64,000 nucleotides of DNA. Source: Polaromonas sp. 39-63-25. Its GTDB lineage: Bacteria; Pseudomonadota; Gammaproteobacteria; Burkholderiales; Burkholderiaceae_C. Positions 63,239-64,000 of this stretch are shown here, piece after piece. The DNA lies in assembly GCF_002278925.1 (NCBI RefSeq), contig NZ_NCJH01000006.1, positions 310,001-374,000 on the forward strand, written 5' to 3'. The notes under the pieces are model-generated. The model had not been told where the DNA came from. It made no database searches and was given only the letters and a program-made list of their open reading frames with translations. Positions within the stretch are counted from its first letter, which is position 1. Every line of letters starts with the position of its first letter. The position numbers and the translations under genes are program-made.

Positions 63239-64000
63239 TCAATCCGCCTTGATCCCGTTGTCCTTCACCACCTTGGCCCAAGTGTCGATCTGCTTGTCGA
63301 TGAAGACACGGGCTGACTCGGAAGAACCGCCGACGATCTCGATGCCCTGGGCGCTGAGCTTCTTGGCGATCTCGGGATTTTTCAGCGCCTTGTTGACTTC
63401 CTCGTTCATGCGTTTGAGGACCTCGGGCGGTGTCTTGGCCGGAGCCAGGATGGCCCACCAGGCGGGTGCGTCAAAGCCGGCAAAACCGCTTTCGGCCACT
63501 GTCGGTACGTTCGGCAGTTCAGGTGCGCGTTTGCTGGTCGTCACGGCCAGCGGACGCAGGCGGCCGCTGTCGATGTGCGGCTTGGTCACAAACACCGAAC
63601 CGATGGCCAGCGGCACATGGCCGGCCACGGCGTCGCTCATCAGCGGGCCGCCGCCTTTGTAGGGGACGTGCTGCCAGTCGATGCCGCCACTTTTGGAGAG
63701 AAGCAACATGGCCAGGTGGCCCAGGCTGCCGGAACCGATGCTGCCGTAGTTCACATTCTTTTTGGCCTTGGCCGCAGCCACCACATCGCCAAAGGTCTTG
63801 TACTCGGAGCCTGAAAAAGTCGCGAGCACCATGGCCGAGGTGCCGATCAGCGTGACCGGTGCCAGGTCCTTGCGCGTGTCGAACGGCAGGCCGGGAATCA
63901 GGCTGGGGTTGACGCCGTGGGTGTCGAACACAAAGGCAAAGGTGTAGCCGTCGGCCGGCGCGGCAGCCACGGCGGCGGTGCCGATGGAGCCCGAGGCGCC
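63239..64000 (-). CDS. Tripartite tricarboxylate transporter substrate-binding protein (Bug/TctC family), 5' partial
   Basis: Periplasmic solute receptor of the Bug family, very numerous in Burkholderiales. About 254 residues of the C-terminal part are visible; the signal peptide and the first ~70 residues lie beyond the window edge, where the frame is still open (GASGSIGTAAVAAAPADGYT). Family features include SLIPGLPFDTRKDLAPVTLI, GSLGHLAMLLLSKSGGIDWQ, HVPYKGGGPLMSDAVAGHVP and PNVPTVAESGFAGFDAPAWW. The ligand, probably a carboxylate, cannot be assigned. A terminator follows the stop. Confidence 0.93.
   Translation of the reverse strand, partial: GASGSIGTAAVAAAPADGYTFAFVFDTHGVNPSLIPGLPFDTRKDLAPVTLIGTSAMVLATFSGSEYKTFGDVVAAAKAKKNVNYGSIGSGSLGHLAMLLLSKSGGIDWQHVPYKGGGPLMSDAVAGHVPLAIGSVFVTKPHIDSGRLRPLAVTTSKRAPELPNVPTVAESGFAGFDAPAWWAILAPAKTPPEVLKRMNEEVNKALKNPEIAKKLSAQGIEIVGGSSESARVFIDKQIDTWAKVVKDNGIKAD

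Overview
The window is a GC-rich chromosome segment of a betaproteobacterium. The full division/cell-wall (dcw) cluster, the aroQ-accB-accC order, a Lys/Ala/Pro histone-like protein, a DksA with a Lys/Ala tail and several intergenic repeat families fit the Comamonadaceae (Polaromonas/Rhodoferax/Variovorax-like). The family assignment is inference from gene content and repeat style. No tRNA, rRNA, CRISPR array or prophage was seen.

Left part (1-30 kb): nrdAB, a histone H1-like gene, a PfkB-family sugar/nucleoside kinase, a MITE-like element, a zinc-ribbon protein, prmA, and aroQ-accB-accC. Then come a TlpA-like thioredoxin, mpl, two unknown genes, and a DAHP synthase preceded by an aromatic-rich leader peptide and terminator. 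Next are tldD, a DUF1508 protein, a beta-hydroxyacid dehydrogenase and rodA. A 0.67-kb repeat-rich gap separates these from a rightward run: esterase, RNase II-type nuclease, TonB-like protein, aroE, mtgA, plsC, cdsA-like and ruvC. From the TonB-like gene to the cdsA-like gene the members overlap by 1-4 bases.

Middle (29-48 kb): the dcw cluster reads leftward as mraZ-rsmH-ftsL-ftsI-murE-murF-mraY-murD-ftsW-murG-murC-ddlB-ftsQ-ftsA-ftsZ-lpxC, followed by a 58-residue membrane protein. Most junctions overlap by 1-11 bases. Upstream of mraZ is a promoter with four GTG boxes at exact 10-base spacing, the expected MraZ operator. With mpl, rodA, mtgA, the MltB-type transglycosylase and dapF, much of the window makes or remodels peptidoglycan.

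Right part (48-64 kb): a STAS-domain protein, dksA, a CobW-type metallochaperone, rlmI, a 7TM-DISM protein with a degenerate GGDEF domain, and dapF-DUF484-xerC. Then come a carboxymuconolactone-decarboxylase-like protein, a lytic transglycosylase, and a less GC-rich segment (60.98-62.89 kb) that looks like integron cassettes separated by attC-like sites. One cassette encodes a HEPN-domain protein. The window ends inside a Bug/TctC solute-binding protein gene.

The most interesting signal is a dispersed ~60-base repeat (11 copies seen) lying both between genes and inside or at the 3' end of essential genes (aroE, murC, murG, dapF, rlmI, a dehydrogenase) without breaking the reading frame, reminiscent of the palindromic elements of Rickettsia. 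Other leads are the aromatic leader/attenuator before the DAHP synthase gene, the attC array, the MITE with TA flanks, and a 135-residue N-terminal extension on MurD.
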